A stretch of 64,000 nt of DNA from Thauera humireducens (GTDB taxonomy: Bacteria; Pseudomonadota; Gammaproteobacteria; Burkholderiales; Rhodocyclaceae), in the NCBI RefSeq assembly GCF_001051995.2, contig NZ_CP014646.1, forward strand, positions 3,720,001-3,784,000, written 5' to 3'. This document shows positions 52,069-61,325 of the stretch, piece after piece. The stretch's first letter is position 1; each line of letters starts with the position of its first letter. The notes below the pieces were generated by a model, which saw only the letters and a list, made by a program, of their open reading frames with translations, was not told the DNA's origin and made no database searches. The translations under genes and the position numbers were made by a program.

Positions 52069-53547
52069 TCAGGGCTGCGCGCTCCACACCCATTCGAGCA
52101 GGGCGTCCTGTGCTGATGCGCTGGCGCCGGCCTCCGGGTGGTTCACCATCATGACCACCACGTGGCGGCGGCTGTTGCGGTCGAGGACGTAGCCGGCGAT
52201 CGCGCGCACGCCGTTGAGCGTTCCGGTCTTGATGTGTGCCTGACCGCTGGCCGGACTGTTGCGCAGCCGGCGGCGAGCGGTACCGTCGAGCCCTGCGACG
52301 GGCAGGGCCGAGATGTATTCCGGCATCCACGGTCGCTGCCACGCGAGCATCAGCATCTGGCCTAGGGTGCCGGCGCGGATCCGTTCGATGCGCGATAGCC
52401 CTGCGCCGTTCTCGATGACCAGGCCATCCACACTCAGCCCTGCCGCAGCGAGCCCCTCGGCTGCTGCGTGCGCGCCGCGCGCAACCGCGTCCGGCGCCTC
52501 GGGCGCTTCCGCTGGAGACCTCGCGCCCAGACTAGCAAGCAACTGGCGCGCGATGACGTTGCTCGACCACTTGTTCATGTCGCGCACGATGTCGGCAAGC
52601 GGCGGCGACTCGTGCGTGAGCAGGACCTGTGCATCGGGTGGCATCAGTCCGGACCGGATCTGGCCGTCCAGGCGTCCGCCGGCTTCGGCCCAGAGGGTCG
52701 CGACCATCGCCGCACCGAACTCTGCCGGCGGCAGCGGCGCCGCGCTCCAGGTACGCGGGCCGCAGGCAGCCGGCAGGCTGCCGCTCAGCACGAGGCGGCG
52801 GCCCGGTTCGATGCGTGCCTCGAGGTCGCGATACCACACGTCGCAGCCTGCTGCCGAGGTGACGATGCGATTGTCGACCACCACGCCCGCCAGGGGCGGC
52901 TCGGCGAGGACGGTCACCGCCTGATTGGGCTGGCGACCGGGAAAGAGCGCCAGCTCCAGGGTGTTGTAATGCATCAGCAGACCGTGAGGGCCGCTGTTGT
53001 AGGGCCGCAGGCCGCGCCCGTCGAAGGCATCGGGGTCGTGGGGGGGCAGTTGCAGCACCGAGCCGTCGAGTACGATGTCGCCCGCGATGCGATCGATGCC
53101 GAGTCCCCGCAGGCGGCGCAGGAGCTTGCCGATCCGGTCCTTGTCCAGTGCCGGGTCGCCGCTGCCGACGATGTACAGGTTTCCGCTGAGGACGCCTTGC
53201 GACATGCCGGCGTCGCTGGCGATACGGGTACTCCAGGTATGGGCCGGGCCGAGCTGGTCGAAGGCAACGAAGGCCGTCACCAGCTTCATCACCGAGGCTG
53301 GATTCATCTCGGTGTCCGCGTTATGGCGAAGGCTTGGCGCTGCTGCGTCGACGGGTTGCACCCACACCGACACCGCACTGTCGGGAATCTGCGCCGATGC
53401 CAGGGCCAGCTGCACGGCGGGAGGCAGTGCGTCGTGCGCGGCGGCCGGGAGGGCAAGCAGCACGAGGCTGCAGAAGGTGGCTCTAAATCCGAACTGAATG
53501 TCGCGCGGTAGGGTACTACGACACAGTCGTTTGATGCAGTGCGACAA
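52069..53547 (-). CDS. dacB: D-alanyl-D-alanine carboxypeptidase/endopeptidase (PBP4 type)
   Basis: A periplasmic class C penicillin-binding protein of about 490 residues that trims or cleaves peptidoglycan crosslinks. Active-site motifs are SVMK (in NPASVMKLVTAF), SSN (in KWSSNVIARQLLA) and KTG (in HIKTGTLNGVRAIAGY), the set for DacB. The large insert between SVMK and SSN is present, as in PBP4. A signal peptide (ATFCSLVLLALPAAAHDA) is seen. The start is uncertain: a TTG at 53547 with GAGGG five bases upstream is the best placed; a GTG at 53553 is also possible. The open frame continues far upstream but that part is antisense to the next gene. Confidence 0.88.
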   Translation of the reverse strand: MSHCIKRLCRSTLPRDIQFGFRATFCSLVLLALPAAAHDALPPAVQLALASAQIPDSAVSVWVQPVDAAAPSLRHNADTEMNPASVMKLVTAFVAFDQLGPAHTWSTRIASDAGMSQGVLSGNLYIVGSGDPALDKDRIGKLLRRLRGLGIDRIAGDIVLDGSVLQLPPHDPDAFDGRGLRPYNSGPHGLLMHYNTLELALFPGRQPNQAVTVLAEPPLAGVVVDNRIVTSAAGCDVWYRDLEARIEPGRRLVLSGSLPAACGPRTWSAAPLPPAEFGAAMVATLWAEAGGRLDGQIRSGLMPPDAQVLLTHESPPLADIVRDMNKWSSNVIARQLLASLGARSPAEAPEAPDAVARGAHAAAEGLAAAGLSVDGLVIENGAGLSRIERIRAGTLGQMLMLAWQRPWMPEYISALPVAGLDGTARRRLRNSPASGQAHIKTGTLNGVRAIAGYVLDRNSRRHVVVMMVNHPEAGASASAQDALLEWVWSAQP

Positions 53548-53661
53548 ATTCACCCTCTTGGGTCTGTAGAATGCAGGCTGTGAAGAAGAAAACTGCCCGT
53601 CTGAATGCATGGGTGCGGTCGTCGGAGCGGTACTTTCCGGCGTGGTTGCGGGGGCTTGGGA

Positions 53662-54003
53662 ATGAGTGGATTTGGGCATTATGCGCGCACGGCCGACGAG
53701 CTGGAGCGCGAAATCTATAAGCGGGGACTGGCCTTGGGGATCGACTGGGACGATCAGGTGCGGCTGCGGGAGCTCGCGCGGCAGGCCCTGAGCAGCGAAC
53801 CGGGCAACGTCATGCGACTGCTGCGCAGCCCGATCCGGCAGGACAAGCTGACCGGGGAACTGTTTGCATTGTCCGAGTTGATGCTCAATACGATGCGACA
53901 GAGCGCGCAGATCGGGGTGCATACCAGCGGCGGCAGGGCGTGGAAAGCCTTCGGTCGCGCCTTGTACCAGGAGTCCGAGAGTCTGGAGGAGGCGGGCGCC
54001 TGA
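53662..54003 (+). CDS. Conserved-looking hypothetical protein (113 aa)
   Basis: A soluble 113-residue protein of no family known to me, probably all-helical: HYARTADELEREIYKRGLALGIDWDD, RLRELARQALSSEP and LTGELFALSELMLNTMRQSAQIGVHTSGGRAWKAFGRALYQE. The ATG at 53662 is preferred over GTG/ATG starts further upstream because the sequence before it is Arg/Gly-rich and unlike the rest. A possible promoter with -10 TAGAAT at 53566-53571 lies within the divergent dacB region. It converges with lysA, 23 bp apart. Codon use matches neighbouring genes. Confidence 0.65.
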   Translation: MSGFGHYARTADELEREIYKRGLALGIDWDDQVRLRELARQALSSEPGNVMRLLRSPIRQDKLTGELFALSELMLNTMRQSAQIGVHTSGGRAWKAFGRALYQESESLEEAGA

Positions 54004-54026
54004 GGCGACCCGCCCCGGAGCTGGAT

Positions 54027-55307
54027 TCAGCTCAGCGGTTTTTCGTCGGCGAACAGCGCCGAAACGGATTCGCGCTCGCGGACCAGATGCGACTGCTTGC
54101 CATCGACGATCACTTCGGCGGCGCGTGGGCGGGTGTTGTAGTTGGAGCTCATGGTCATGCCGTAAGCGCCTGCGGACAGGATCGCCAGCAGGTCGCCTTC
54201 GGCCGCGGCCAGTTCGCGTCCGCGGGCGAGGAAGTCGCCGCTCTCGCAGATCGGGCCGACGATGTCGTAGGTCTGCGTGGCTACATCGCGCTCGACGACC
54301 TCGACCACCTCGTGCCACGCATCGTAGAGAGCCGGACGCGCGAGATCGTTCATGGCAGCGTCGACGATGGCGAAGTTCTTCGTCTCGCCGGGCTTGAGGT
54401 ATTCGATACGGGTCAGCAGCAGCCCTGCGTTACCGACCAGCGACCGGCCGGGCTCGAAGCAGAGCTCTTCCTTGCGGCCTTCGAACACCTTCAGCAGCGG
54501 TGCGAGATACTGCGCCACGCTTGGCGGGGCTTCGTCGCGGTAGCGGATGCCGAGTCCACCGCCAAGGTCGATGTGCTCGAGCACGATGCCGTCGGCGGCG
54601 AGCCGATCCACCAGGTCCGCCACCTTCTGTGCGGCCTCGGCGACGGGTGCCGGGTCGAGCAGTTGAGAGCCGATGTGGCAGGCGATGCCCGCGATGTGCA
54701 GGTTGGGCAGCGTCGCTGCGCGGCGGTAGAGCGATTGGGCATCGGCAAAGGCGACGCCGAACTTGTTGTCCTTGAGTCCGGTGGAGATGTACGGGTGCGT
54801 CTTGGGATCAACGTTGGGATTCACGCGCAGGGCGATCGGTGCGGTCTTGCCAAGTTCAGCGGCGACTGCGTCGAGGCGCTCCAGCTCGGTCGCGGATTCG
54901 ACGTTGAAGCAGCGGATGCCGGCCAGTAGGGCCTGGCGCATTTCGCTCCGGGTCTTGCCCACGCCCGAGAATACGACCCGGTCGGCGCGGCCTCCGGCCG
55001 CCAGCACGCGGGCCAGTTCGCCGCCCGAGACGATATCGAAGCCCGCACCCAACTGGGCGAACACGGACAGGACGCCGAGATTCGAGTTGGCCTTGACCGC
55101 GTAGCAGACGAGCGCCTTGCGGCCGCTCAGGGCCTGCTTCCAGGCGTCGAAGGCAGACGTCAGTGCGGCCCTGGAGTAGACGTAGGTGGGCGTGCCGTAC
55201 TGCTCGGCGATCTGGGGCAGCGACAGGCTTTCGAGGGTCAGCACGCCGTTCTCGGCATGCAGGGTCGGTGTCGGCAGCGGGGCGGCGATGTTGTTCTGGT
55301 CAGTCAT
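54027..55307 (-). CDS. lysA: Diaminopimelate decarboxylase
   Basis: A 426-residue PLP enzyme that makes lysine from meso-diaminopimelate. The PLP lysine is Lys72 in CYAVKANSNLGVL. HIDLGGGLGIRY and the catalytic-Cys motif ICESGDFLARGR are characteristic, as is YGMTMSSNYNTRPR near the C-terminus. It begins inside the end of lptM (ATGA overlap), the normal lptM-lysA order in betaproteobacteria, with cyaY divergent. Confidence 0.96.
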   Translation of the reverse strand: MTDQNNIAAPLPTPTLHAENGVLTLESLSLPQIAEQYGTPTYVYSRAALTSAFDAWKQALSGRKALVCYAVKANSNLGVLSVFAQLGAGFDIVSGGELARVLAAGGRADRVVFSGVGKTRSEMRQALLAGIRCFNVESATELERLDAVAAELGKTAPIALRVNPNVDPKTHPYISTGLKDNKFGVAFADAQSLYRRAATLPNLHIAGIACHIGSQLLDPAPVAEAAQKVADLVDRLAADGIVLEHIDLGGGLGIRYRDEAPPSVAQYLAPLLKVFEGRKEELCFEPGRSLVGNAGLLLTRIEYLKPGETKNFAIVDAAMNDLARPALYDAWHEVVEVVERDVATQTYDIVGPICESGDFLARGRELAAAEGDLLAILSAGAYGMTMSSNYNTRPRAAEVIVDGKQSHLVRERESVSALFADEKPLS

Positions 55308-55492
55308 TGGAGCTCGCGGTCTGAGAACGGGTCCGGGTGCAGGACGGGTTTGCTATGATCGGCGCCCGGTGCCGCCGGGCCGGACGTGCCGGTCTTGGGG
55401 GCAGGCAGGTAGAGCGGGCCCTTGATGCCGCAGGCCGAAAGGAGCGCGCAGGAAAGCGCGATTGCGGTAATTTTGGCTCGCATCGCCGTCAT
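55304..55492 (-). CDS. lptM: LptM/YifL-family lipoprotein
   Basis: A 62-residue (or 59 from the second ATG) outer-membrane lipoprotein. The lipobox LLSACG is followed directly by IKGPLYLP, the LptM signature, and a Pro-rich tail ending in HPDPFSDRELQ. LptM supports assembly of the LPS translocon LptD/LptE. ATG at 55492 and at 55483 are both in frame and neither has a clear ribosome site. It is divergent from cyaY and translationally linked to lysA. Confidence 0.88.
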   Translation of the reverse strand: MTAMRAKITAIALSCALLSACGIKGPLYLPAPKTGTSGPAAPGADHSKPVLHPDPFSDRELQ

Positions 55493-55528
55493 TCACGAAA
55501 AACTGGAATGCTAACAGAAGGGATCCGC

Positions 55529-55855
55529 ATGGAAGAGGCTGCATTCAACGCGCTGGCCGAGGCTGAGCTCGAGCGTATCGAGAACGCACTGGAGGCGTGC
55601 GGCGCCGATATCGACATCGAACCCAAGCCCGGCGGCATCCTGGAGATCGAGTTCGACAACGGCAGCAAGATGATCATCAACCGCCATAGCGCCGCGCGCG
55701 AGATCTGGGTGGCTGCCCGGTCCGGCGGATTCCACTTTCGCCATGAGCAGGGTCGCTGGGCCAATACGCGCGGAGGCGACGAGCTGTGGGCAATGCTGGC
55801 TGCGCTGGTGAGCGACCAGGCTGGCGAGGCCGTCAGCCTGGTCCGTCCGGACTGA
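55529..55855 (+). CDS. cyaY: Frataxin-like iron-sulfur assembly regulator CyaY
   Basis: A 108-residue frataxin homologue that binds iron and the cysteine desulfurase IscS to modulate Fe-S cluster assembly. The acidic first helix (MEEAAFNALAEAELERIENALEACG) and the DIEPKPGGILEIEFDNGSKMIINRH sheet are typical; EIWVAARSGGFHF is the conserved Trp strand. An AGAAGGG site precedes the ATG at 55529; an in-frame ATG at 55508 would add seven residues. It converges with mrcA with only 4 bp between stops. Confidence 0.94.
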   Translation: MEEAAFNALAEAELERIENALEACGADIDIEPKPGGILEIEFDNGSKMIINRHSAAREIWVAARSGGFHFRHEQGRWANTRGGDELWAMLAALVSDQAGEAVSLVRPD

Positions 55856-55859
55856 TCCG

Positions 55860-58277
55860 TCAGCGCCGGATGGGCACCGGCATGCGGTCTTCGACCGGTG
55901 CAGGTGCTTGCGCGGCTGGAATCGGGCGACTGAGGGGGATGGGCGTCGGCGGAATGGCTTCTTCAGGCGCCTCGAGCGCAGGGCCCTGATCGTCGGATGC
56001 AAACATGTTCCGCAGCCAGTCGGGAGCAAGCGGAGGTTCCGGCGGCTCGTATTCGGCGTACTGGTAATCCATCCGGCTGCCGTCTCCGGCCTGAATCTGG
56101 ACCAGGCCGTCGGGACGCGGGCGCTGGGCCTCCGGGCTGCCTTCCAGCGCCTTGCTCATGTAATTGATCCAGATCGGCAATGCCGCCGCGCCACCGGTTT
56201 CGCCACGGCCGAGATTGCGCGGCTGACTGTAGCCGACCCAGGTGATGGCGACGACGTCAGGGTTGTAGCCGCAGAACCAGGCGTCCAGATAGTCGTTGGT
56301 CGTGCCTGTCTTGCCAGCCAGGTCGTTGCGCTTGAGGCTGCGCGAGCGCGCAGCCGTTCCTCGCCGCATCACGTCCTGCATCATCGAGTCCATCAACCAG
56401 GCATTTCTCGGATCAAGCACGCGTGGTGCACTCTGTCCCGCCACGGGAGGGTCGGTGCGCGCGACCAGGCGGCCGTTGCCGTCGTAGATCTCCTTCACGA
56501 CATAGGGGTCGATGCGGAATCCGCCGTTGGCGAACACGGCGTAGCCCGAGGCCATTTCCCACGGCGTGACGCTACCGGCGCCCAGCGCCATCGTCAGGTA
56601 AGGCGGGTGCTTGGCTGGGTCGAACCCGAAGCGTCCAACATAATCCTGGGCGAAGACCGGCGTGATGTCCTGCAGCAGTCGGATCGACACCAGGTTGCGC
56701 GAGCGTGTGAGAGCGTCGCGCACAGTCATCTGCCCCGCGAACTTGCCATCGTAGTTCTTGGGCTCCCAGGCCTGGCTGCCCGTCACGCCGGCAGGGAAGT
56801 AGAGCGGATCGTCGGCGACCACATGTCCGGGGCCGTAGCCGCGTTCGAGTGCGGCCGAGTAGATGAACGGCTTGAAGCTCGACCCTGGCTGGCGCTGCCC
56901 CTGGGTGGCGTGGTTGAACTTCGTGCGGGCGAAGTCGAAGCCGCCGACCAGGGCGCGCACCGCGCCATCCTTCGGGTCGACGGAAACCAGTGCGGCCTGC
57001 ACTTCCGGCAGTTGCGCGATCTCCCAGGTCTTGTCACCCGTATCGCGGATCCGGATGATCGCGCCGCGGCGGATTCGCCTTGTCTGTGGGGCTTTTTCTG
57101 CGAGCATCGGCGCGGCAAAGCGCAGGCCGTTGCCGCTGATCGTGATTTCTTCGCCGCGGCGGTAGACCGTCACGGCTTTCGGGGAGGCCTGCAACACCAG
57201 CGCGGCCAGCAGGTCATCGTGATCGTTGATGTCCGACAGTGCCTCATCCAGACGTTCATCGCTGACGCCGCTCTGTGGCAGGTCGACGAATGCCTCCGGG
57301 CCACGATAGCCATGTCGCCTGTCGTAATCGAGCACACCCTTGCGCAGTGCCGCGTAGGCCGCTTCCTGATCCTTGCGCGTGATGGTCGTCACGATCCGGA
57401 TGCCCAGCTCATAGGCCTGGTCGCCAAACTGCTCGACCGCGATCTGACGAGCCATCTCGGCCACATACTCGCCGTGGATGCCGTTGTCTTGTTGTGCGCG
57501 CGCAACATGCGTGTCGCGTTGACTGCGCGTTGGCGTTGCGACCGCAAGTGCCTCCTCGAAGGCGTCGCGTCCGATGAATCCGGCCTCGAGCATGCGGCGC
57601 AATACATACTGTTGTCGCACGGTCGCGCGCGCCGGGTTGACGATCGGGTTGAAGGCCGATGGTGCCTTGGGAAGCCCCGCAAGCATCGCGGCTTCGGGCA
57701 GCGTGAGTGCGTCCAGCGTCTTTGCGTAGTAGGCGCGGGCGGCGGCGGCGAAGCCGTAGGCGCGCTGTCCCAGGTAGATCTGGTTGATGTAGAGCTCGAG
57801 GATCTGATCCTTGCTGAGCTCATGCTCGATCTTGAGCGCGAGTAGAATTTCGTAAAGCTTGCGATTGTAGGTTTTTTCGCGCGTAAGGAAGAAATTTCGC
57901 GCAACCTGCATGGTGATGGTGGATGCGCCCTGCCCGCGGCCGCCCGACGTCAGGTTTGCCAGTGCCGCTCGCGCAATCCCAACGGGATCCACGCCGGCGT
58001 GTTCGTAGAAGCGCTCGTCTTCGGCTGCAAGGATTGCGTGCTTGAGCACCGAGGGAACCTCGGCTATGCGAACGACATCGCGCCGCTCCTCGCCAAACTC
58101 TCCAAGCAAATGCCCATCTGCCGTATATACTCGCAATGGGACACGCGGACGGTAATCGGTCAGCGAGTCAAGGGAGGGGAGGTTCGGCCAGGCGAAGAGC
58201 GACACTGCCGCGAGTGTCGCCAGGCCGAGAATTGCAAGCGCCAGCAGCGCCGCGACCGGATAAAGGACCCAGCGCAT
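55860..58277 (-). CDS. mrcA: Penicillin-binding protein 1A, class A peptidoglycan synthase
   Basis: An 805-residue bifunctional enzyme with one N-terminal anchor (about residues 5-30). The GT51 glycosyltransferase has EDERFYEHAGVDPVGIARAA and GASTITMQVARNFFL. An OB-like insert follows, then a transpeptidase with SSFK in PGSSFKPFIYSAAL (about residue 465), SRN in TRSRNLVSIRLLQ and KTGTTNDYLDAWF (about 655). The C-terminus is Pro/Glu-rich. Its place divergent from pilMNOPQ is the standard arrangement in many proteobacteria. Confidence 0.96.
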   Translation of the reverse strand: MRWVLYPVAALLALAILGLATLAAVSLFAWPNLPSLDSLTDYRPRVPLRVYTADGHLLGEFGEERRDVVRIAEVPSVLKHAILAAEDERFYEHAGVDPVGIARAALANLTSGGRGQGASTITMQVARNFFLTREKTYNRKLYEILLALKIEHELSKDQILELYINQIYLGQRAYGFAAAARAYYAKTLDALTLPEAAMLAGLPKAPSAFNPIVNPARATVRQQYVLRRMLEAGFIGRDAFEEALAVATPTRSQRDTHVARAQQDNGIHGEYVAEMARQIAVEQFGDQAYELGIRIVTTITRKDQEAAYAALRKGVLDYDRRHGYRGPEAFVDLPQSGVSDERLDEALSDINDHDDLLAALVLQASPKAVTVYRRGEEITISGNGLRFAAPMLAEKAPQTRRIRRGAIIRIRDTGDKTWEIAQLPEVQAALVSVDPKDGAVRALVGGFDFARTKFNHATQGQRQPGSSFKPFIYSAALERGYGPGHVVADDPLYFPAGVTGSQAWEPKNYDGKFAGQMTVRDALTRSRNLVSIRLLQDITPVFAQDYVGRFGFDPAKHPPYLTMALGAGSVTPWEMASGYAVFANGGFRIDPYVVKEIYDGNGRLVARTDPPVAGQSAPRVLDPRNAWLMDSMMQDVMRRGTAARSRSLKRNDLAGKTGTTNDYLDAWFCGYNPDVVAITWVGYSQPRNLGRGETGGAAALPIWINYMSKALEGSPEAQRPRPDGLVQIQAGDGSRMDYQYAEYEPPEPPLAPDWLRNMFASDDQGPALEAPEEAIPPTPIPLSRPIPAAQAPAPVEDRMPVPIRR

Positions 58278-58309
58278 CAGCAGTCCACATTGATGTCAAT
58301 AGGGCGCGC

Positions 58310-58315
58310 ATTATA
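58310..58315 (-). promoter_or_regulatory. Candidate -10 box of mrcA
   Basis: TATAAT on the minus strand, 33-38 bp before the mrcA ATG. No good -35 hexamer lies 16-18 bp upstream, so strength or activator dependence is uncertain. The remaining divergent region (58316-58454) is A/T-rich and should hold the pilM promoter, whose boxes I could not fix. Confidence 0.45.
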
Positions 58316-58454
58316 CGGGATGCCCTTCAGAGATGCTGTTTCCAGTCGTTAGTTGTGAAACAGTTCCCTTTACATGTATCGGGTCTTGTTGATAGCATTT
58401 CATGACAAAAGTCAGCTTTGACTCGTAACATAAAGAAATGTAAGGACTTTCTTT

Positions 58455-59531
58455 GTGATTGAACTCCCCTTTTTCGGCTCTGCTGCAAATCAGCTTGCTG
58501 GGCTCGATATCTCATCTTCATCGGTCAAGCTGGTTGAGCTCGCCGGGGGGGACAAGGAAGGTTACAAAGTCGAGCGCTATGCCATTGAGCCCTTGCCGCG
58601 TGATGCGGTCACAGACGGCAATATTGCCAATCTCGAGGCGGTGAGCGATGCCGTCAGGCGTGCCTTGCGTCGCTTCGGCCCTGGGGTGCGCAATGTCGCA
58701 ATGGCGCTGCCCGCTTCGTCAGTCATCACCAAGAAGATCATCCTTCCGACGGGATTGCGAGAGCAGGAAATGGAGCTCTCGGTGGAGTCCGAGGCGAATC
58801 AGTACATCCCCTTCGCGCTCGACGAGGTCAACCTGGATTTCCAGGTCATCGGTCCGGCGCCGGGCAGCCCCGACGAACTCGAGGTGCTGATCGCCGCTTC
58901 CCGCAAGGACAAGGTCGAGGACCGCGTTGCGGTGGCGCAAGCGGCGGGCCTGAAGGCGACCGTGGTCGATGTAGAGTCGCTGGCGACCGAGTCCGCGCTT
59001 GAGCTCGTCAGCCGCCAGTTGCCCAATGGCGGTGAAGACAAGGTCATCGGTCTGGTCGATGTTGGCGCCAACGTCATGAATGTCACGGTCTTCCGCAATC
59101 GGCAGCAGGTGTATGCGCGGGAGCAGGCGTTCGGTGGCAATCAGCTGACCCAGGATATCGCCCGGCAGTACGGAATGAGCATCGATGAGGCCGAGGTGGC
59201 CAAGCGCGCGGGGGCGCTGCCCGATACCTACTCGCGCGAGTTGATGCGCCCCTTCATGGACAGTCTTGCCCTCGAGGTATCCCGGGCGCTGCAGTTCTTC
59301 TTCACCTCCACCCAATACAACCAGGTCGACCACCTTGTTCTGGCCGGGGGGTGCGCCGTCATGCCAGGGCTGGCCGAGGTGGTGGCCGCTCGCACCCAGG
59401 TCGAGACCATCATCGGCAATCCTTTCGTCGGCATGACCGTCTCATCGAAGGTGCGGCCGAAGAATCTGCTGGCTGATGCGCCTTCGCTGATGGTGGCCTG
59501 CGGTCTCGCCCTGCGGAGGTTCGACGCATGA
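58455..59531 (+). CDS. pilM: Type IV pilus assembly ATPase-fold protein PilM
   Basis: A 358-residue actin-like cytoplasmic protein of the type IV pilus alignment complex. Features are GLDISSSSVKLVEL (phosphate-binding region), VITKKIILPTGLREQEMELSVESEANQYIPF, VIGLVDVGANVMNVTVF and HLVLAGGCAVMPGL. Start is a GTG preceded by AAGGA. It binds the N-terminus of PilN, encoded next with a 4-bp overlap. The five pil genes all overlap and are one operon. Confidence 0.96.
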   Translation: MIELPFFGSAANQLAGLDISSSSVKLVELAGGDKEGYKVERYAIEPLPRDAVTDGNIANLEAVSDAVRRALRRFGPGVRNVAMALPASSVITKKIILPTGLREQEMELSVESEANQYIPFALDEVNLDFQVIGPAPGSPDELEVLIAASRKDKVEDRVAVAQAAGLKATVVDVESLATESALELVSRQLPNGGEDKVIGLVDVGANVMNVTVFRNRQQVYAREQAFGGNQLTQDIARQYGMSIDEAEVAKRAGALPDTYSRELMRPFMDSLALEVSRALQFFFTSTQYNQVDHLVLAGGCAVMPGLAEVVAARTQVETIIGNPFVGMTVSSKVRPKNLLADAPSLMVACGLALRRFDA

Positions 59532-60133
59532 TACGGATCAACCTGCTTCCGCACCGCGCCGAGAAGCGAAAGCTGCGCAAGCAGCGGTTTTATGGCTTCT
59601 CGGTGGCGATGGTCGTCATTGGCGCACTCATCGGCTTCATCGTCCATTCTGTCTATTCGGGCTATATCGAGCGGCAGGAGGCTCGCAACGCCTTCCTCAA
59701 GGCCGAAATCGCCAAGCTCGACCAGGAAATCGCCGAAATTCGTCGTCTTCAGGAACAGATTGATTCCTTGCTTGCGCGCAAGCAGGTCATCGAGTCGCTG
59801 CAGGGGACGCGCTCAGAGGCTGTGCATATATTCAACGAACTCGCCAGAGGAATGCCTGAAGGCGTTTATCTGAAGTCCGTCAAGCAGGCGGGAGCGCGGG
59901 TGACGCTGGTTGGCTACGCGCAATCCAATGCCCGGGTGTCGCACCTGATGCGGAACCTGGAGGAGTCTCCATTCCTCGAGCGGCCTACGCTGGTGGAGGT
60001 TAAGGCATCGACTGTCGAGGGGCGGCGGGTCAGTGAGTTCACGCTCGGGATCAACATCGAGCGACCCAAGACCGAAGAGCCGGTCCAGCAGAAGCCCGCG
60101 CCTGCGGCCAAGGGCAAGGGGGCGCGAAAATGA
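59528..60133 (+). CDS. pilN: Type IV pilus assembly protein PilN
   Basis: A 201-residue bitopic inner-membrane protein. The N-terminal INLLPHRAEKRKLRK is the conserved PilM-binding motif. A membrane helix follows (about residues 23-44), then a coiled-coil periplasmic segment (AFLKAEIAKLDQEIAEIRRLQEQI) and a ferredoxin-like fold. It pairs with PilO. Its start overlaps pilM by 4 bp and its stop overlaps pilO. Confidence 0.95.
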   Translation: MIRINLLPHRAEKRKLRKQRFYGFSVAMVVIGALIGFIVHSVYSGYIERQEARNAFLKAEIAKLDQEIAEIRRLQEQIDSLLARKQVIESLQGTRSEAVHIFNELARGMPEGVYLKSVKQAGARVTLVGYAQSNARVSHLMRNLEESPFLERPTLVEVKASTVEGRRVSEFTLGINIERPKTEEPVQQKPAPAAKGKGARK

Positions 60134-60807
60134 AGATGTTGGACACACAGAAGACGGTGCGAAAGTTCGACTTTCAGCGTCTGGCCAGGGATTTCAAGGG
60201 GCTCGACTCGAGTGATCCCGGCTTGTGGCCGCTGGCTCCGCGCGTTGCGGTCATGCTGGCATTGTTCGCGGCCACGCTGGGCGCGTTCTGGTGGTTCGAT
60301 TGGCAGCATCAAGCTGACACGCTCACTCAGCGCGAAGCGGAGGAGCGGCAGTTGCGCGATAGCTGGGTAAGCAAGAAGCGGCAGGCCGTTAACCTGGAAG
60401 AGCACAAGCGGCAACTCGCGGAGATCGACCGACAGTTCGGGGCCTTGCTAAAACAGTTGCCCAACCGGGCAGAAATGGATTCGCTGCTTGCCGACATCAA
60501 CCAGGCAGGTCTGGGGCGTGGCTTGCAGTTCGAACTGTTCAAGCCGGGTGCGAATCTCGTGAAGGAGTTCTACGCCGAGATGCCCATCGACATCCGCGTG
60601 ACCGGGGGTTACCACGAGTTGGGTGAGTTCGCGAGCGATGTCGCCGGGCTGCCGCGGATCGTCACTCTCAACAACATCGCGATGAGTACGGAGAAGGATG
60701 GGCGTCTGAAGCTGGAGGCCAAGGCAGTCACCTATCGCTATCTCGACGAGGATGAGTTGGCGCAACAACGACAGGCTGCCAAGGCTGCGAAGGGGAAGAA
60801 ACGATGA
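60130..60807 (+). CDS. pilO: Type IV pilus assembly protein PilO
   Basis: A 225-residue inner-membrane protein with one helix (about residues 35-57, VAVMLALFAATLGAFWWF) and a periplasmic coiled coil and ferredoxin-like domain (QFGALLKQLPNRAEMDSLLADINQAGLGRGLQFELFKPG; MPIDIRVTGGYHELGEF). It dimerises with PilN to link the motor complex to PilP. A start two codons later is possible. Overlaps of 4 bp on both sides. Confidence 0.95.
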   Translation: MKMLDTQKTVRKFDFQRLARDFKGLDSSDPGLWPLAPRVAVMLALFAATLGAFWWFDWQHQADTLTQREAEERQLRDSWVSKKRQAVNLEEHKRQLAEIDRQFGALLKQLPNRAEMDSLLADINQAGLGRGLQFELFKPGANLVKEFYAEMPIDIRVTGGYHELGEFASDVAGLPRIVTLNNIAMSTEKDGRLKLEAKAVTYRYLDEDELAQQRQAAKAAKGKKR

Positions 60808-61325
60808 ACAAGGCGGCATTCGTCGCTTGCGCCGTCCTCGTCGCCGGCTGCTCTGGTGGCGAACAGCAGGACATTCAGGCCTGGATGGGCGAGCAGGCAC
60901 GAGCCATGCGTGGTTCGGTCAAGCCTTTACCTGAGATCAAGCCTTTTCCGGTCGTTTCCTACCAGGGCACGACAGGAGATGACCCGTTCCGTACGGGGCG
61001 GATGGAAGTCGAGAAGCGTGCGGCGAACACTGCGTTGCGCCCTGACATGGAGCGGCGAAAGGAGCCCCTTGAGGCATACCCGCTCGAGTCGTTGCGCATG
61101 GTGGGCGTACTGATGCAAGGGCAGAATTCCCACGCATTGGTGTTGGCCGGCAAGAACCTCCATCAGGTGAAGGTGGGGAATCACATGGGGCAGGACTTCG
61201 GTGTCGTGACCAAGATCAGCGAGAACGAAGTGACACTGAAGGAACTCGTCGAAGACGTGCATGGCGATTGGGTCGAGCGGACCAGTGCGCTGACATTGCA
61301 GGAGCGGCAGGAGGCCGGAAAATGA
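60804..61325 (+). CDS. pilP: Type IV pilus inner-membrane lipoprotein PilP
   Basis: A 173-residue lipoprotein with lipobox LVAGCSGG (Cys16). The flexible N-terminal region is followed by a beta-sandwich domain (YPLESLRMVGVLMQGQNSHALVLAGKNLHQVKVGNHMGQDFGVVTKI). PilP connects PilNO to the N0 domain of the PilQ secretin across the periplasm. Start overlaps pilO and stop overlaps pilQ. Confidence 0.95.
   Translation: MNKAAFVACAVLVAGCSGGEQQDIQAWMGEQARAMRGSVKPLPEIKPFPVVSYQGTTGDDPFRTGRMEVEKRAANTALRPDMERRKEPLEAYPLESLRMVGVLMQGQNSHALVLAGKNLHQVKVGNHMGQDFGVVTKISENEVTLKELVEDVHGDWVERTSALTLQERQEAGK

Noticed and set aside
53571..53720. A 49-codon open frame (MQAVKKKTARLNAW...) starting 5' of the hypothetical gene at 53662
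   Set aside because: It overlaps the better-supported frame by 59 bp in another register, and its start lies at the candidate -10 box; nothing supports translation.
53548..54318. Long upstream extension of dacB on the minus strand
   Set aside because: It is antisense to the 113-aa gene and to the end of lysA and would place the signal peptide deep inside the protein.
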